A stretch of 64,000 bases of DNA from Bacillus sp. UNC41MFS5 (GTDB lineage: Bacteria > Bacillota > Bacilli > Bacillales_B > DSM-18226). Positions 37,719 through 47,429 of the stretch are shown piece after piece. The notes under the pieces are model-generated. The model was not told the origin of the DNA. It was given only the letters and a program-made list of their open reading frames with translations, and searched no databases. Position 1 is the stretch's first letter; each line of letters starts with the position of its first letter. The stretch is taken from positions 248,001 to 312,000 of the forward strand of contig NZ_JMLP01000010.1 in NCBI RefSeq assembly GCF_000686805.1. Reading direction: 5' to 3'. A program made the translations under genes and the position numbers.

Positions 37719-38423
37719 TTAATTTTTCCTGCCAATATGAACAGCTGCTGCGCCGCCGCTATATGGTTTATATTTTACATCTTTAAAGCCGGCTTGTTCA
37801 AACATTTTAGCAAGTTCCTTCATCCCTGGAAACTCACGTGCTGACTCATGCAGCCATGCATATTCACGATAACTTTTAGCCAATAATTTACCAAACATCG
37901 GCATAATATAGCGAAAGTAAAAATAATAGAGCTGTTTATAGCCGATTAAAGTAGGTTGTGAGGTCTCTAAGCAGACCGCAATACCGCCAGGTTTTACAAC
38001 ACGATGCATCTCTTTTAATACTTGCAGGTAGTCAGGGACATTCCTTAAGCCAAAACCAATCGTTACATAATCAAAACTATTATCTGGAAAAGGGAGTTCC
38101 ATTGCATTACCGTGTACTAATTTCACCTGTTTTAATCCTAGGTCCTTAACCTTTTCAATCCCCACATTAAGCATGTTTTGGCTAAAATCCAAACCTGTAA
38201 CGGCCCCTGCCTGCCCCACTGCCTCAGCTAATGCTATGGTCCAATCAGCGGTGCCGCAGCAAACATCGAGAGCTCGTGAACCCGGCTTTACATCCATTCT
38301 TTTCATTGTGTCTTTCCGCCACTTGATGTGTTGTTGAAAACTGATAACAGAATTCATTTTATCATAGTTATCGGAAATCTTTTCAAACACATTGTGAACC
38401 CGCTGTTCTTTCGATTCCTGCAT
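37719..38423 (-). CDS. menG: Demethylmenaquinone methyltransferase
   Basis: Last step of menaquinone synthesis (UbiE/MenG, called menH in B. subtilis). A 234-aa SAM-dependent class I methyltransferase: [30 protein letters not shown] (SAM motif I), [18 protein letters not shown] and the MHRVVKPGG motif. ATG 38423 follows AAGAAGGG, 7 nt after the hepS stop; the longer reading overlaps hepS. Confidence 0.95.
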   Translation of the reverse strand: MQESKEQRVHNVFEKISDNYDKMNSVISFQQHIKWRKDTMKRMDVKPGSRALDVCCGTADWTIALAEAVGQAGAVTGLDFSQNMLNVGIEKVKDLGLKQVKLVHGNAMELPFPDNSFDYVTIGFGLRNVPDYLQVLKEMHRVVKPGGIAVCLETSQPTLIGYKQLYYFYFRYIMPMFGKLLAKSYREYAWLHESAREFPGMKELAKMFEQAGFKDVKYKPYSGGAAAVHIGRKN

Positions 38424-38430
38424 GTTTTTA

Positions 38431-39243
38431 TTACCCTTCTTCCACAAAAGTTTTTGCATATGGCTGGTATTGGTTTAAGAGCGAAATAATTCTAATTTCA
38501 AGCAGTTCATTTAAGTAAGGAAGTTGCTCTAATCCTTTTTCAATTACTTTTTTTGAATTTTCAAGATACTGGTCACAATATTGAAACAAATGACTTTTCT
38601 GATCACTAGATAATTTTTTCAATTTAAAGTTATGGATTGGGAAAACAATTGATGTCAAGGCTTCGAATAAAACAGATCTTTCTGTTTTAATAAATTGATT
38701 CTTTTCATCCAATAACCGTTTATACAACATCAAATTTTCAAGAAATTCGTTCCAGAAGTCTACTTTAAAATACTCAGATAGACGAGCAAGTAAGGAAGTT
38801 TCTATCCTCTTAATGCTGGTCATTAACTCATCTACAGAAACAAATTCATGGTGATAAACAGAAATTTTATTTTCATTTACATCTTTTATTCCTTTAGAAA
38901 GTGCCTTAATCATCAAAATATCCTCTGCTTCTGCAAGAAGTTTATAATAAAGGCCGCTGAAATAATCCCCAGCAAGAACAGTTAATTGACGATTTTTTTC
39001 GTCAACAGATGCATCTGAAATATGTTCATGGGTATCAAGGGCGATTTGTATTAACATTGTTGATAAGGCGTAGTTTTGCATATCGCTGAATGACAATTCG
39101 AGGCGTTCCATAATTGAGACTAAGATAAGAAGTTTATCCTCATCAATAATTGGAGTCTCAATATATTTGAGCAGGTATGTATCACAAACTCTTTGTTCGA
39201 CCTGCTCTCGAATATTTGTGAATTTTTGTCGAATGTCCAGCAA
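38431..39243 (-). CDS. hepS: Heptaprenyl diphosphate synthase, component I
   Basis: A 270-aa helical protein, non-catalytic partner that sets chain length with HepT. It lacks DDxxD motifs. Recognisable: [34 protein letters not shown]. Sequence diverges as usual for HepS; the assignment rests on these stretches and operon position behind mtrB. Confidence 0.92.
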   Translation of the reverse strand: MLDIRQKFTNIREQVEQRVCDTYLLKYIETPIIDEDKLLILVSIMERLELSFSDMQNYALSTMLIQIALDTHEHISDASVDEKNRQLTVLAGDYFSGLYYKLLAEAEDILMIKALSKGIKDVNENKISVYHHEFVSVDELMTSIKRIETSLLARLSEYFKVDFWNEFLENLMLYKRLLDEKNQFIKTERSVLFEALTSIVFPIHNFKLKKLSSDQKSHLFQYCDQYLENSKKVIEKGLEQLPYLNELLEIRIISLLNQYQPYAKTFVEEG

Positions 39244-39377
39244 TTAAATCACCCTTGCTTCCCCTAGTAATGTCTTTATGTATTCTTATTTCCTATTTGC
39301 ATAGTAAAATTCATGCCCCGTTTAGCCTTGAATAATGAAAAAAACTAATCATTGATTCTAAAAACAAGGCAGACACC

Positions 39378-39386
39378 ATTATAACA
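39378..39386 (-). promoter_or_regulatory. Extended -10 promoter upstream of hepS
   Basis: On the minus strand TGTTATAAT is a perfect -10 with a TGn extension; no good -35. It would give a roughly 130-nt leader in which GCCTTG and CAAGGC can pair across an AT-rich loop. Confidence 0.45.
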
Positions 39387-39467
39387 TAAAAGGTATTCTT
39401 AAGGCAGGAATTCACAAAATAATCATTTTAGCTAATATTAAATAAGATGAAAACAGTGTGATTAGAA

Positions 39468-39704
39468 TTATTTTTTTATTTCACTTTCTATTTCACCAAG
39501 GTGTGTAAGTATTTTAGCATTTCCCCTAATTTTTATAGCCGAAGTATGCTCTGTAAATTGAGCAATTAGGACTTCTCCTTTATCAAGCTTCTCTGAATGA
39601 TGAAATTTGGTATCAGAACCCCTTGTTAAGCCGATAACATTAACTCCATCTTCGATTGCCTTAATTACTACATACTCACTGTTTTGGTTTTCTCGCTTCT
39701 CCAT
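39468..39704 (-). CDS. mtrB: TRAP, trp RNA-binding attenuation protein
   Basis: 78 aa; it forms an 11-subunit ring that binds GAG/UAG repeats in RNA when charged with tryptophan. Conserved core: [48 protein letters not shown], carrying the RNA-contact Lys and Arg and the Trp-pocket Thr residues. It follows folE, as in B. subtilis mtrAB. The trp operon it normally controls is not in its usual place nearby. Confidence 0.96.
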   Translation of the reverse strand: MEKRENQNSEYVVIKAIEDGVNVIGLTRGSDTKFHHSEKLDKGEVLIAQFTEHTSAIKIRGNAKILTHLGEIESEIKK

Positions 39705-39735
39705 TTATACACCTCAAATATTCTTAGGAATAGGA

Positions 39736-40302
39736 CTAATATTTAATTAACGAGAGCACTTCAGACCGTGCAACCGCATCATCCGATAGAATACCGCGGA
39801 CAGCCGTGGTTACTGTTTTAGAGCCAGGCTTTTTAACTCCACGCATGGTCATACACATATGTTCTGCTTCAACGACTACCATTACCCCATGTGGCTCTAA
39901 TTTCTCCATCATACTGTCCGCAATCGTGGAAGTAATCCGTTCTTGAAGTTGAGGTCTCTTTGCTACTGCTTCTACTGCCCTTGCTAATTTACTCAATCCG
40001 GTCACCCGACCATTTTTTGGAATGTATGCTACATGCGCTTTTCCAAAGAAAGGTACAAGATGATGTTCACACATGGAATAAAACGGTATATCTTTAACCA
40101 ATACCAACTCTTCATGGTCTTCACTAAAGATTGTTTCAAAATGCTTTTTAGGATCCTCGTTTAACCCGCTAAAAACTTCTTCATACATTTTTGCCACTCG
40201 TTTTGGTGTGTCTAGGAGACCTTCACGATTTGGGTCTTCCCCGATTGCTTCTAATATTAAACGTACCGCATCTTCAATTTGGGCACGATTCACTTGTGAC
40301 AT
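39736..40302 (-). CDS. folE: GTP cyclohydrolase I
   Basis: First step of folate synthesis (mtrA). 188 aa with zinc and substrate motifs: [43 protein letters not shown] and the second Cys in [18 protein letters not shown] follows AGGAGG. Located directly after hbs on the minus strand. Confidence 0.96.
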   Translation of the reverse strand: MSQVNRAQIEDAVRLILEAIGEDPNREGLLDTPKRVAKMYEEVFSGLNEDPKKHFETIFSEDHEELVLVKDIPFYSMCEHHLVPFFGKAHVAYIPKNGRVTGLSKLARAVEAVAKRPQLQERITSTIADSMMEKLEPHGVMVVVEAEHMCMTMRGVKKPGSKTVTTAVRGILSDDAVARSEVLSLIKY

Positions 40303-40380
40303 ATAAAAATTCCTCCTAATGTTCAGTCAAGTATATATGACAAATACATATTAGCACAATCATTAAAGTTCAAGCAAAAA

Positions 40381-40419
40381 AAATAGAAAAAAGGCCATGG
40401 ACATCACCATGACCTTTTT
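40381..40419 (-). terminator. Terminator after hbs
   Basis: On the minus strand AAAGGtCATGG-tgatgt-CCATGgCCTTTTTT, ending in a T-run about 40 nt after the hbs stop. Confidence 0.85.
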
Positions 40420-40455
40420 GCTTAAGCATACGCTTATAGCAATAAATTTATGTAA

Positions 40456-40728
40456 TTATTTTACTGCGTCTTTAAGCGCTTTACCTGGTTTAAAAGCTGG
40501 AACTTTGCTAGCAGCGATATCGATTTCTTCACCTGTTTGAGGGTTACGACCTTTACGAGCTGCACGCTCACGTACTTCAAAGTTTCCAAAACCAATTAAT
40601 TGTACTTTATCACCATTTTTTAAAGCATCTAAAATCGCATCAAAAACAGCATCAACTGCTTTAGTTGCGTCCTTTTTAGAAAGTTCGCTAGCTTCAGCAA
40701 CTGCATTAATAAGTTCTGTCTTGTTCAT
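40456..40728 (-). CDS. hbs: DNA-binding protein HU
   Basis: A 90-aa histone-like dimer that bends and compacts DNA. Starts [21 protein letters not shown], with [25 protein letters not shown] leading into the DNA-gripping beta-arm and [14 protein letters not shown] at the end. ATG 40728 follows GGAGGAGGTGA; a GTG three codons earlier lies in that site. The upstream region of about 390 nt holds two inverted repeats. Confidence 0.97.
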   Translation of the reverse strand: MNKTELINAVAEASELSKKDATKAVDAVFDAILDALKNGDKVQLIGFGNFEVRERAARKGRNPQTGEEIDIAASKVPAFKPGKALKDAVK

Positions 40729-41092
40729 GCCATTCACCTCCTCCCAAAGAAATTATCAAGATTCGTAAATAAGATTACTTATCTACATTTCTAAACAATT
40801 TTTCTAATTTCTATACGTCATAGCGCGGTTTTATTACCAATTTACCCATAAATGACTAAATTGGTAACTCAAATCTATTTTTCCAGGAAAAACCCTTATA
40901 AAACAAGGGTTCAAACGCTATAATGTAATTCAGTTAAAAGATTATCATAATCAAAACAGCTTATCAAGAAGAATTCAAGAAATAATGGTAATCTTTTCTT
41001 TGTTTCAACAAAATTCTACTTAATTTGATCCTATTTGGTAGATATTTTAAAATAATGGCAGTTTGCCCCCTAATTCTGTCTCTCTTTTCAAT
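40729..41092 (-). promoter_or_regulatory. Upstream region of hbs with two inverted repeats
   Basis: This gene-free stretch carries, on the minus strand, a 7-bp hairpin AACCCTT/AAGGGTT (40911-40891) followed by TTTTT, and an 11-bp hairpin TTACCAATTTA/TAAATTGGTAA (40867-40834) with a 12-nt loop. AT-rich promoter-like boxes occur farther upstream (for example ACATTATAG near 40925), but none is convincing. B. subtilis hbs is known to have more than one promoter. Confidence 0.5.
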
Positions 41093-41116
41093 AAAAAAAG
41101 ACTCCGAATTGGAGTC
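41093..41116 (-). terminator. Terminator after spoIVA
   Basis: On the minus strand GACTCC-aattc-GGAGTC is followed by TTTTTTT, 7 nt after the spoIVA stop. Confidence 0.85.
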
Positions 41117-41122
41117 CATAGC

Positions 41123-42601
41123 TTAAAGTATAATGGCAATTAAGCCACCTGAACCTTCGTTAATAATTCTCTCTAATGTTTCTTTTAATTTATATCTTGC
41201 ATTTTCTGGCATTAATGAAAGCTTTGCTTGGATACCTTCTCGAACAATGGAACTTAAGCTGCGGCCAAAGATATCTGAATTCCAGATGGATAACGGATCA
41301 TCTTCAAAATCCTGCATTAGGTATCTCACTAGTTCCTCACTTTGTTTTTCGGTACCAATGATTGGCGCGAATTCCGATTCCACATCCACTTTTATCATAT
41401 GGATGGACGGTGCTACAGCCCGCAGTCTTACACCAAATCGTGCACCTTGACGAATAATTTCTGGTTCTTCAAGGCTCATATCTGAAAGGGTTGGAGAGGC
41501 AATACCGTAACCCGTTTGTTTAACCATTTTTAGTGCATCGGCAATGTGGTCATACTCTGCTTTTGCATGAGCAAAATCCTGCATTAATTCAAGAAGATGA
41601 TCTTTTCCGCGTATTTCGACTCCAACGATTTCTTTTAATATATCATCATATAATTCATCTGGTGCATATAAATCGATTTCAGCGACGCCCGAGCCCATTT
41701 CAATTCCAGCTAAACCAGCTCGTTCAATGAATTCAAACTCGCTAAAGTGTTGGACGACCCGATCAACATCTCTTAATCTCTTGATATCTTTTACAGTATC
41801 CTTGACAGCATCTTGATAGCTTTCACGTAGCCAGTGATTTTCTCTTAGGACCATTACCCAACTCGGCAGATTCACATTGACTTCAAGGACAGGGAATTCG
41901 TAAAGTGCTTCACGGAGCACATTGTGAACGTCGCTGTCACGCATACTTTCAACACTCATCGCAAGGACTGGAATGTCATATTTGTCTGCTAAACTCGATC
42001 TTAGTGTTTCAGTGCTTGGATGGTATGGCTGCGCACTGTTAACCACCATGATAAACGGCTTACCAACTTCCTTCAGCTCGTTAATCACTCTTTCTTCTGC
42101 TTCAATATAGTTACTTCTTGGAATCTCTCCAATCGTCCCATCTGTCGTTACAACGACCCCAATAGTTGAATGCTCTTGAATCACTTTCCTTGTGCCAATT
42201 TCAGCAGCTTCATGAAATGGAATTGGTTCCTCATACCAAGGGGTGGTAATCATTCTTGGACCATTTTCATCCTCATAGCCTTTTGCACCTGGAACCGTAT
42301 AACCTACACAATCAACTAGCCTGATATTGACATTTAATCCATCATCAACATGAACAGTTGCTGCTTGATTTGGTACGAATTTCGGCTCAGTTGTCATAAT
42401 TGTTTTTCCTGCAGCACTTTGAGGTAACTCATCAAGTGCACGTGACCTCTCAGCTTCACTGCTTATATTCGGTAAAACAACAAGCTCCATAAATTTTTTA
42501 ATAAATGTTGATTTCCCAGTCCGTACTGCTCCTACTACGCCTAAATAAATATCACCGCCTGTTCTCTCGGCAATATCTTTAAAAATATCAACCTTTTCCA
42601 A
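41123..42601 (-). CDS. spoIVA: Stage IV sporulation protein A (spore coat ATPase)
   Basis: The 492-aa protein polymerises, hydrolysing ATP, on the outer forespore membrane as the base of the coat. The Walker A loop GAVRTGKST lies near 24-32; VDCVGYTVPGAKGYEDENGPRM and TTDGTIGEIPR are further conserved parts. The C-terminus KETLERIINEGSGGLIAIIL matches B. subtilis. The start is TTG 42601 with GGGAGGGG upstream. A sigma-E-like promoter lies ahead. Confidence 0.97.
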   Translation of the reverse strand: MEKVDIFKDIAERTGGDIYLGVVGAVRTGKSTFIKKFMELVVLPNISSEAERSRALDELPQSAAGKTIMTTEPKFVPNQAATVHVDDGLNVNIRLVDCVGYTVPGAKGYEDENGPRMITTPWYEEPIPFHEAAEIGTRKVIQEHSTIGVVVTTDGTIGEIPRSNYIEAEERVINELKEVGKPFIMVVNSAQPYHPSTETLRSSLADKYDIPVLAMSVESMRDSDVHNVLREALYEFPVLEVNVNLPSWVMVLRENHWLRESYQDAVKDTVKDIKRLRDVDRVVQHFSEFEFIERAGLAGIEMGSGVAEIDLYAPDELYDDILKEIVGVEIRGKDHLLELMQDFAHAKAEYDHIADALKMVKQTGYGIASPTLSDMSLEEPEIIRQGARFGVRLRAVAPSIHMIKVDVESEFAPIIGTEKQSEELVRYLMQDFEDDPLSIWNSDIFGRSLSSIVREGIQAKLSLMPENARYKLKETLERIINEGSGGLIAIIL

Positions 42602-42670
42602 GTGATCCCCTCCCGATCATAGAGTAAAGTGGGATTAAACATCCATTTTAGGTATTTTTGGACAATATAT

Positions 42671-42699
42671 GTTTATGATGTTGTCCTACAATGTTATGA
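42671..42699 (-). promoter_or_regulatory. Possible sigma-E promoter of spoIVA
   Basis: On the minus strand TCATAAC (42699-42693), 15 nt, CATAAACA near 42677-42670. It resembles KMATATT-N13/15-CATACAMT and sits about 70 nt before the TTG start. spoIVA is sigma-E dependent in B. subtilis. Confidence 0.45.
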
Positions 42700-42820
42700 C
42701 ACTTTTCTAAAAATTTTTTACCCCCTTATTAAAAATTCACTAGGTTTCTCTTGTATCTGTAGTGTCTGAACATTTGATATTATGGAGGGTTTCAAATTAT
42801 GTGTTCTTTTGGGAATAGCC

Positions 42821-42864
42821 AAAAAAAACCCTTCTCCTACAATATATTTCTTCGGAAAAGGGTT
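42821..42864 (-). terminator. Terminator after yphF
   Basis: On the minus strand AACCCTTtTCC ... GGAgAAGGGTT is followed by TTTTTTGG, shortly after the yphF stop. Confidence 0.8.
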
Positions 42865-42872
42865 ATGACTAT

Positions 42873-43583
42873 TTATTCTTCTAAAAAAACTGGTTCTTTG
42901 GTCTTAGAATCCCAGGTATATGGTAAGGAATATGCAGGCACAAACATGGAATCCTTCACTAAAATTGGGCGAATATCTTCACCCGGATTTACCTTCGCAT
43001 CCTTTTTTTCCATGGCTTGATATAAATCAGGGCGATAATCTACATACACCTCGGCACTGCCTGTAATGACAAAAGATAAATTTTGATTTGAAAACGGACT
43101 TGTTACATAAGGGGCTTTTTTGTACCCTAATTGTTTATAATCAAGAGTAAAAACATTTTTTGCAAGTTGCTCTTTATAGGGAGGGTACCCCTTTGTTTTA
43201 ATTCTTAATTTAATATCACGGATCGCTTCTGTTATTCTTAAATCAAATAATTTTACAGTTGGCTGGGTTTCAACATCCACAAGGACATACTGGAAGATCC
43301 CGCCGCTTTCATATGCATTACCAGGAGGCTCCGCGATATATTTTGGTGTTATTTTTTTAAAATCAATAGGATATTTTTGATAAATCGGGGTTTCTGCCTC
43401 TTTTGTTTTTATCGGAAGAATCCCGCCATTATCCTCCTTAAAGGTATCTACTGCTGTTTGAACAGCAATAATTTGATCCTTATATGGGATTTGATTTTTT
43501 GCTAATTCCTCTTCGGGATACATGCAGCCTGTTAGGAAAAGAACAGTAAATACTAGAAAACAACCGAGTACGTTCCATTTCAT
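42873..43583 (-). CDS. yphF: YphF lipoprotein
   Basis: 236 aa with a lipoprotein signal peptide and lipobox LTGC (Cys20). The mature part is extracytoplasmic, with AVDTFKEDNGGILPIKTKEAETPIYQKYPIDFKKI and PYVTSPFSNQNLSFV. Matches yphF by order (yphE-yphF-spoIVA) and layout; function unknown. Confidence 0.83.
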   Translation of the reverse strand: MKWNVLGCFLVFTVLFLTGCMYPEEELAKNQIPYKDQIIAVQTAVDTFKEDNGGILPIKTKEAETPIYQKYPIDFKKITPKYIAEPPGNAYESGGIFQYVLVDVETQPTVKLFDLRITEAIRDIKLRIKTKGYPPYKEQLAKNVFTLDYKQLGYKKAPYVTSPFSNQNLSFVITGSAEVYVDYRPDLYQAMEKKDAKVNPGEDIRPILVKDSMFVPAYSLPYTWDSKTKEPVFLEE

Positions 43584-43614
43584 ACAATCACCTTTTATTA
43601 TGTATTTACTCCCA

Positions 43615-43800
43615 TTATGTTAAAAAAACAATTAGAAGCGTTATTCCGGCAATAATCATTAATAAGTAAGCAATAATTGCAGTAACAATTCTGAATACTC
43701 CTTTTAGCTTATATCTACTTAGATAAATTGTGATAATTGCCAGGAACATAAAACCCATTCCTGCAATCGAGACCCACATTTTAAACATAGCTGGCGACAA
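43615..43800 (-). CDS. yphE: YphE, DUF2768 small membrane protein
   Basis: 61 aa with two membrane helices (about 9-26, WVSIAGMGFMFLAIITIY, and 38-60, VTAIIAYLLMIIAGITLLIVF) and a short basic loop. Start TTG 43800 behind GGGGGAG. It lies just before yphF, a conserved pair near spoIVA. Confidence 0.8.
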   Translation of the reverse strand: MSPAMFKMWVSIAGMGFMFLAIITIYLSRYKLKGVFRIVTAIIAYLLMIIAGITLLIVFLT

Positions 43801-43827
43801 CCTTAACTCCCCCTTTTTCGAAGATTA

Positions 43828-43836
43828 ATTATATCA
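43828..43836 (-). promoter_or_regulatory. Extended -10 promoter upstream of yphE-yphF
   Basis: On the minus strand TGATATAAT is a consensus extended -10, about 28 nt before the yphE start; the -35 is weak. Confidence 0.45.
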
Positions 43837-43873
43837 CAAGCGATAACTTTTCCAGAAAAATTTTGAACGAAAG

Positions 43874-43913
43874 AAAAAAACTGAAGTAAAGAGGGGCGAA
43901 TTCTTTACTTCAG
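43874..43913 (-). terminator. Terminator downstream of gpsA
   Basis: On the minus strand TGAAGTAAAGA ... TCTTTACTTCA is followed by TTTTTTTCTTTC. It lies about 155 nt after the gpsA stop. Confidence 0.85.
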
Positions 43914-43915
43914 CT

Positions 43916-43987
43916 TTAACGACTAAATAACCCATACCTGCGTATAACTACTAGGTTGCTTCGTTGCATTGTATGCAATCTAGACAC
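43916..43987 (-). CDS. Candidate 23-codon mini-ORF between gpsA and its terminator
   Basis: GTG start with GGTGA about 9 nt upstream; product begins VSRLHTMQRSNLVVIRRYG and ends LFSR. It is basic and has no known family. The stop codon is 3 nt before the terminator stem, the same spacing seen for real genes in this window. It could equally be chance in a 155-nt spacer. Confidence 0.22.
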   Translation of the reverse strand: MSRLHTMQRSNLVVIRRYGLFSR

Positions 43988-44068
43988 AAAGCGTTTCACC
44001 GAACGCCCATTTTTTAAGAAAAACTTTTCAAAGCATAAAGCGTCTATTTCTCCACTTTGCTACATTTT

Positions 44069-45124
44069 TTAATCTTCAATATTTCGTTCCTCTAAGACAT
44101 TAACCAAATCTTCCATTTCATGCGTCTTGCCACGGGCCATTAAAACATCTACAGCATCCGCTGCTCTTTTCCCATTAAATAAGACATCATATAGGGCAAA
44201 GGTAATCGGCATGTTCACATCATACTTTTGGGCCAACTGATAAGCAGCCTTGGTAGTTCGAACACCTTCAACTACCATCCCCATATTGTCTAAAACCTCA
44301 TTTAGGGTGTTCCCTTTACCCAATAGGTTTCCTGCTCTCCAGTTCCTTGAATGGACGCTTGTACATGTCACAATTAAATCACCGATGCCTGCAAGTCCAG
44401 AGAACGTTAATGGGTTAGCTCCCATTTTCGTACCAAGTCGAGCTATTTCTGCTAACCCTCGTGTCATTAATGCTGCTTTAGCATTATCACCATAACCCAA
44501 GCCATCAGTAATACCCGCAGCAAGTGCAATAATATTTTTTAAAGCACCACCAATTTCAACACCAATGACATCTGAATTAGTATAAACACGAAAATTATTG
44601 TTGATAAATAAATCCTGTACTTTTTCTGCAGCTTCCATATTTTCAGAAGTAACTGCTACCGTTGTTGGGTGGCGAAGGCTTACTTCTTCTGCGTGACTTG
44701 GACCGGATAAAACAACAACATCCTTTAATAACTCTTTTGGCATTTCCTCTTTAATAATTTCAGAGATGCGCAGTAATGAATCAGGTTCAATCCCTTTGCT
44801 AACATGCGCTATTGTCAATGGTTCTGCATGTACCGCACGAATTTTACCGATTACTTCACGTATTGCCTTTGTCGGAACGGCTAATATAAGTGTATCCACA
44901 CCTGCTAAAGCATCACTTAATGATGAGTATCCAACAATCAATTCTGAAAGGTCTATCTCTGGAAGGTATTTCTTGTTGGTATGCTTTTCATTAATTTCTT
45001 TGATCTGCTCATCATTATGGCTCCAAAGACGAACTTCATGTCGATTGTCTGCTAGCACGATTGCCAAAGCGGTTCCCCAGCTCCCAGCTCCAATAACGGC
45101 TATTGCTGATTTAATATCCTTCAC
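44069..45124 (-). CDS. gpsA: Glycerol-3-phosphate dehydrogenase [NAD(P)+]
   Basis: Makes sn-glycerol-3-phosphate for phospholipids. 351 aa: [14 protein letters not shown] (dinucleotide fold), [53 protein letters not shown] (catalytic Lys) and [14 protein letters not shown]. Start GTG 45124 behind GGTGGGTG. It lies directly after der. Confidence 0.96.
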   Translation of the reverse strand: MKDIKSAIAVIGAGSWGTALAIVLADNRHEVRLWSHNDEQIKEINEKHTNKKYLPEIDLSELIVGYSSLSDALAGVDTLILAVPTKAIREVIGKIRAVHAEPLTIAHVSKGIEPDSLLRISEIIKEEMPKELLKDVVVLSGPSHAEEVSLRHPTTVAVTSENMEAAEKVQDLFINNNFRVYTNSDVIGVEIGGALKNIIALAAGITDGLGYGDNAKAALMTRGLAEIARLGTKMGANPLTFSGLAGIGDLIVTCTSVHSRNWRAGNLLGKGNTLNEVLDNMGMVVEGVRTTKAAYQLAQKYDVNMPITFALYDVLFNGKRAADAVDVLMARGKTHEMEDLVNVLEERNIED

Positions 45125-45147
45125 TTTACATCACACCCACCTTATCT

Positions 45148-46458
45148 TTATTTTCTTTCTCTTGCATAAATTTTGATAGGGGTTCCTTCAAATCCAAAAG
45201 CCTCTCTGATTCTGTTCTCTAAGAACCGTTCATATGAAAAGTGTAATAATTCAGGTTCATTAACAAATACAACGAAGGTCGGCGGTTTAACTGCCACTTG
45301 TGTAGTGTAATATATTTTTAAGCGTCTGCCATTGTCTGTTGGTGTTGGATTCATCGCAACTGCATCCATGATCACATCATTAAGCACGCTGGTTTCAACT
45401 CTCATTGAATGGTTTTCACTAGCAGTATTGATCATTGGGAGCAACGTGTGAACCCGTTTTTTTGTTTTTGCAGATAAAAACACAATTGGAGCATAACTAA
45501 GAAATAAGAAATGTTCTCTTATCTTTTGTTCGAGTTCTTTCATAGTTTTTTCGTCTTTTTCAATCGCATCCCACTTATTGACCACGATTACGACAGCCCT
45601 ACCCGCTTCATGTGCATACCCAGCAATCTTTTTGTCCTGTTCAATGATTCCTTCTTCGGCATTAATTACAACAAGAACAACGTCAGAACGTTCAATTGCC
45701 CTTAAAGCACGAAGTACACTATATTTTTCTGTACTTTCATAAACTTTTCCTTTTTTCCTTATTCCCGCTGTATCAATTATGACATATTTTCCCCCATTAT
45801 ATGTATATGGAGAATCGACAGCATCACGAGTGGTACCGGCAATATTACTGACGATTACACGTTCCTCGCCTAAAATAGCATTGACTAATGATGATTTCCC
45901 TACATTGGGGCGTCCAATTAAGGAAAACTTCACTACATCTTCTCCATACTCAACTGACTTATTTTTGGGGAAATGTTTTGCAGCCTCATCTAAAAGGTCA
46001 CCTAAACCAAGCCCATGTGAGCCTGAAATTGGAATCGGCTCACCGAATCCCAATGAATAAAAATCATAGATTTGATCACGCATTTCAGGGTTATCTATTT
46101 TATTAACAGCTAATACTACAGGCTTTTTAGACCGATATAATATTTTAGCCACTTCCTCATCAGCTGCTGTAACCCCTTCACGTCCGTTTGTTAAGAAGAT
46201 AATTACATCTGCTTCATCAATGGCTATTTCAGCCTGCTGTCGAATTTGTTCCAAAAACGGTTCATCACCGATATCAATTCCACCTGTATCGATAAGGTTG
46301 AAGTCATGTGTTAACCACTCACCAGAACTATAGATACGATCTCTTGTAACTCCAGGAATGTCCTCCACAATAGAAATTCTTTCACCGACAATCCGATTAA
46401 AAATCGTTGATTTTCCTACGTTGGGCCGTCCTACAATGGCAATAACAGGTTTAACCAA
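45148..46458 (-). CDS. der: Ribosome biogenesis GTPase Der (EngA)
   Basis: 436 aa with two tandem GTPase domains: [16 protein letters not shown] (about 7-22) with DTGG and NKID, then [16 protein letters not shown] (about 180-195) with DTAG and NKWD, and a C-terminal KH-like domain ending KIYARERK. Essential for 50S assembly. Start TTG 46458 behind GGATGG; no in-frame ATG is near. Confidence 0.96.
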   Translation of the reverse strand: MVKPVIAIVGRPNVGKSTIFNRIVGERISIVEDIPGVTRDRIYSSGEWLTHDFNLIDTGGIDIGDEPFLEQIRQQAEIAIDEADVIIFLTNGREGVTAADEEVAKILYRSKKPVVLAVNKIDNPEMRDQIYDFYSLGFGEPIPISGSHGLGLGDLLDEAAKHFPKNKSVEYGEDVVKFSLIGRPNVGKSSLVNAILGEERVIVSNIAGTTRDAVDSPYTYNGGKYVIIDTAGIRKKGKVYESTEKYSVLRALRAIERSDVVLVVINAEEGIIEQDKKIAGYAHEAGRAVVIVVNKWDAIEKDEKTMKELEQKIREHFLFLSYAPIVFLSAKTKKRVHTLLPMINTASENHSMRVETSVLNDVIMDAVAMNPTPTDNGRRLKIYYTTQVAVKPPTFVVFVNEPELLHFSYERFLENRIREAFGFEGTPIKIYARERK

Positions 46459-46586
46459 TTACAATCGCCATCCTTTCTTTCTTATAATTAAATACGTATT
46501 AGTATGTTAGCATAGAGTGAAAATTACATCAGTGGGGGCATCATCCCAGATAATGCGGGGTCATTCCCTTTAGTCCTTATGAAGTA

Positions 46587-46614
46587 AAGAAACCCTTCTG
46601 TGATCTAGAAGGGC
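46587..46614 (-). terminator. Hairpin upstream of der, between yphA and der
   Basis: On the minus strand GCCCTTCT-agatcac-AGAAGGG is followed by TTTCTTT. It lies between yphA and der, so it may end yphA transcripts. A second weak stem, TGGATT/AATCCA, is at 46671-46696. Confidence 0.5.
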
Positions 46615-46712
46615 CTAACTATGTTATTTTAACAATGTTAATCCTTTCCCGCAATGGAAAAAACCTAAAAGTGGATTACTGAAAACCTGCAATCCATTTT
46701 ATTGAATCTCTT

Positions 46713-47321
46713 TTAAGATGATTTTTGCTTCCCTTTTTCAAAAAAATGAAAATGGTTTTGGAGGATAGGTCCTAGATTTTCTAACGCGGTCCAACCTGTA
46801 AGCAGTAGCGCTGTTAATGAGCAAACATCCAGGAATGCAAAGGTCCCTATTACATACGGAAATTCGAATTTATTTAATATAAATGCATATAAAATGTCCC
46901 CTTGCATGGTACCAGCAAAAATGATGAGTAATCTCCCTTTTAAAGTTTTCTGCAATAATAAGGCTAAATACCACAACGTTATTCCCATCATCCATTCCTT
47001 TTTAAAAATAATCCAAATCGGATCAAATATCTCAAATAAATGGAAGGTCACGTAGGCAATTGAAACAGTAAATGAACAAATGAAAAAATAAATGAGTGCT
47101 CCTCGTTTTTCTTGGCTAATAAAAAAATAACAAATGCCTAACATAAATAACCCGCTTGCCTGTATATCAAACTCTCCTGCAGCAAACCGGACATTAGTTA
47201 ATATTAGTACTATTAATATTATTGCAGCCAGTTTTAACCGATATGGGTTTTGCTTTTCCAGAATAAAGGTCAAGTAAATCCAAAAACCCCAAAAGACCCA
47301 ATAAAAGATTGCTCCTTCCAA
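46713..47321 (-). CDS. yphA: YphA-like membrane protein
   Basis: 202 aa, about six to seven membrane helices (YWVFWGFWIYLTFIL, LAAIILIVLILTNV, GLFMLGICYFFI, LIYFFICSFTVSIAY, WMMGITLWYLALLL). Position between der and ypzI/fni fits yphA; function unknown. TTG 47321 is 8 nt after AGGAGG and is preferred; the GTG at 47330 overlaps that site. The gene yphB of B. subtilis is not present next to it. Confidence 0.78.
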   Translation of the reverse strand: MEGAIFYWVFWGFWIYLTFILEKQNPYRLKLAAIILIVLILTNVRFAAGEFDIQASGLFMLGICYFFISQEKRGALIYFFICSFTVSIAYVTFHLFEIFDPIWIIFKKEWMMGITLWYLALLLQKTLKGRLLIIFAGTMQGDILYAFILNKFEFPYVIGTFAFLDVCSLTALLLTGWTALENLGPILQNHFHFFEKGKQKSS

Positions 47322-47380
47322 CTCATACACCTCCTATTATTTTCATTATTGGTAATCTTTATGTACTTTCATACTTCCTT

Positions 47381-47409
47381 GAATAATATTTCCTGTGTGA
47401 ATCATCTTA
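47381..47409 (+). promoter_or_regulatory. Predicted sigma-G-like promoter of ypzI
   Basis: GAATA (47381-47385), 17 nt, CATCTTA (47403-47409); one mismatch to GMATR-N17/18-CATNMTA. Same layout as the sspM promoter, with GGAGGTG at the predicted transcript start. Confidence 0.5.
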
Positions 47410-47429
47410 TTAAGAGGAGGTGTGTTTGA

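Noticed and set aside
42799..43020. 73-codon plus-strand ORF near yphF
   Set aside because: It crosses the yphF terminator and then runs antisense to yphF, whose lipoprotein signal and frame are convincing.
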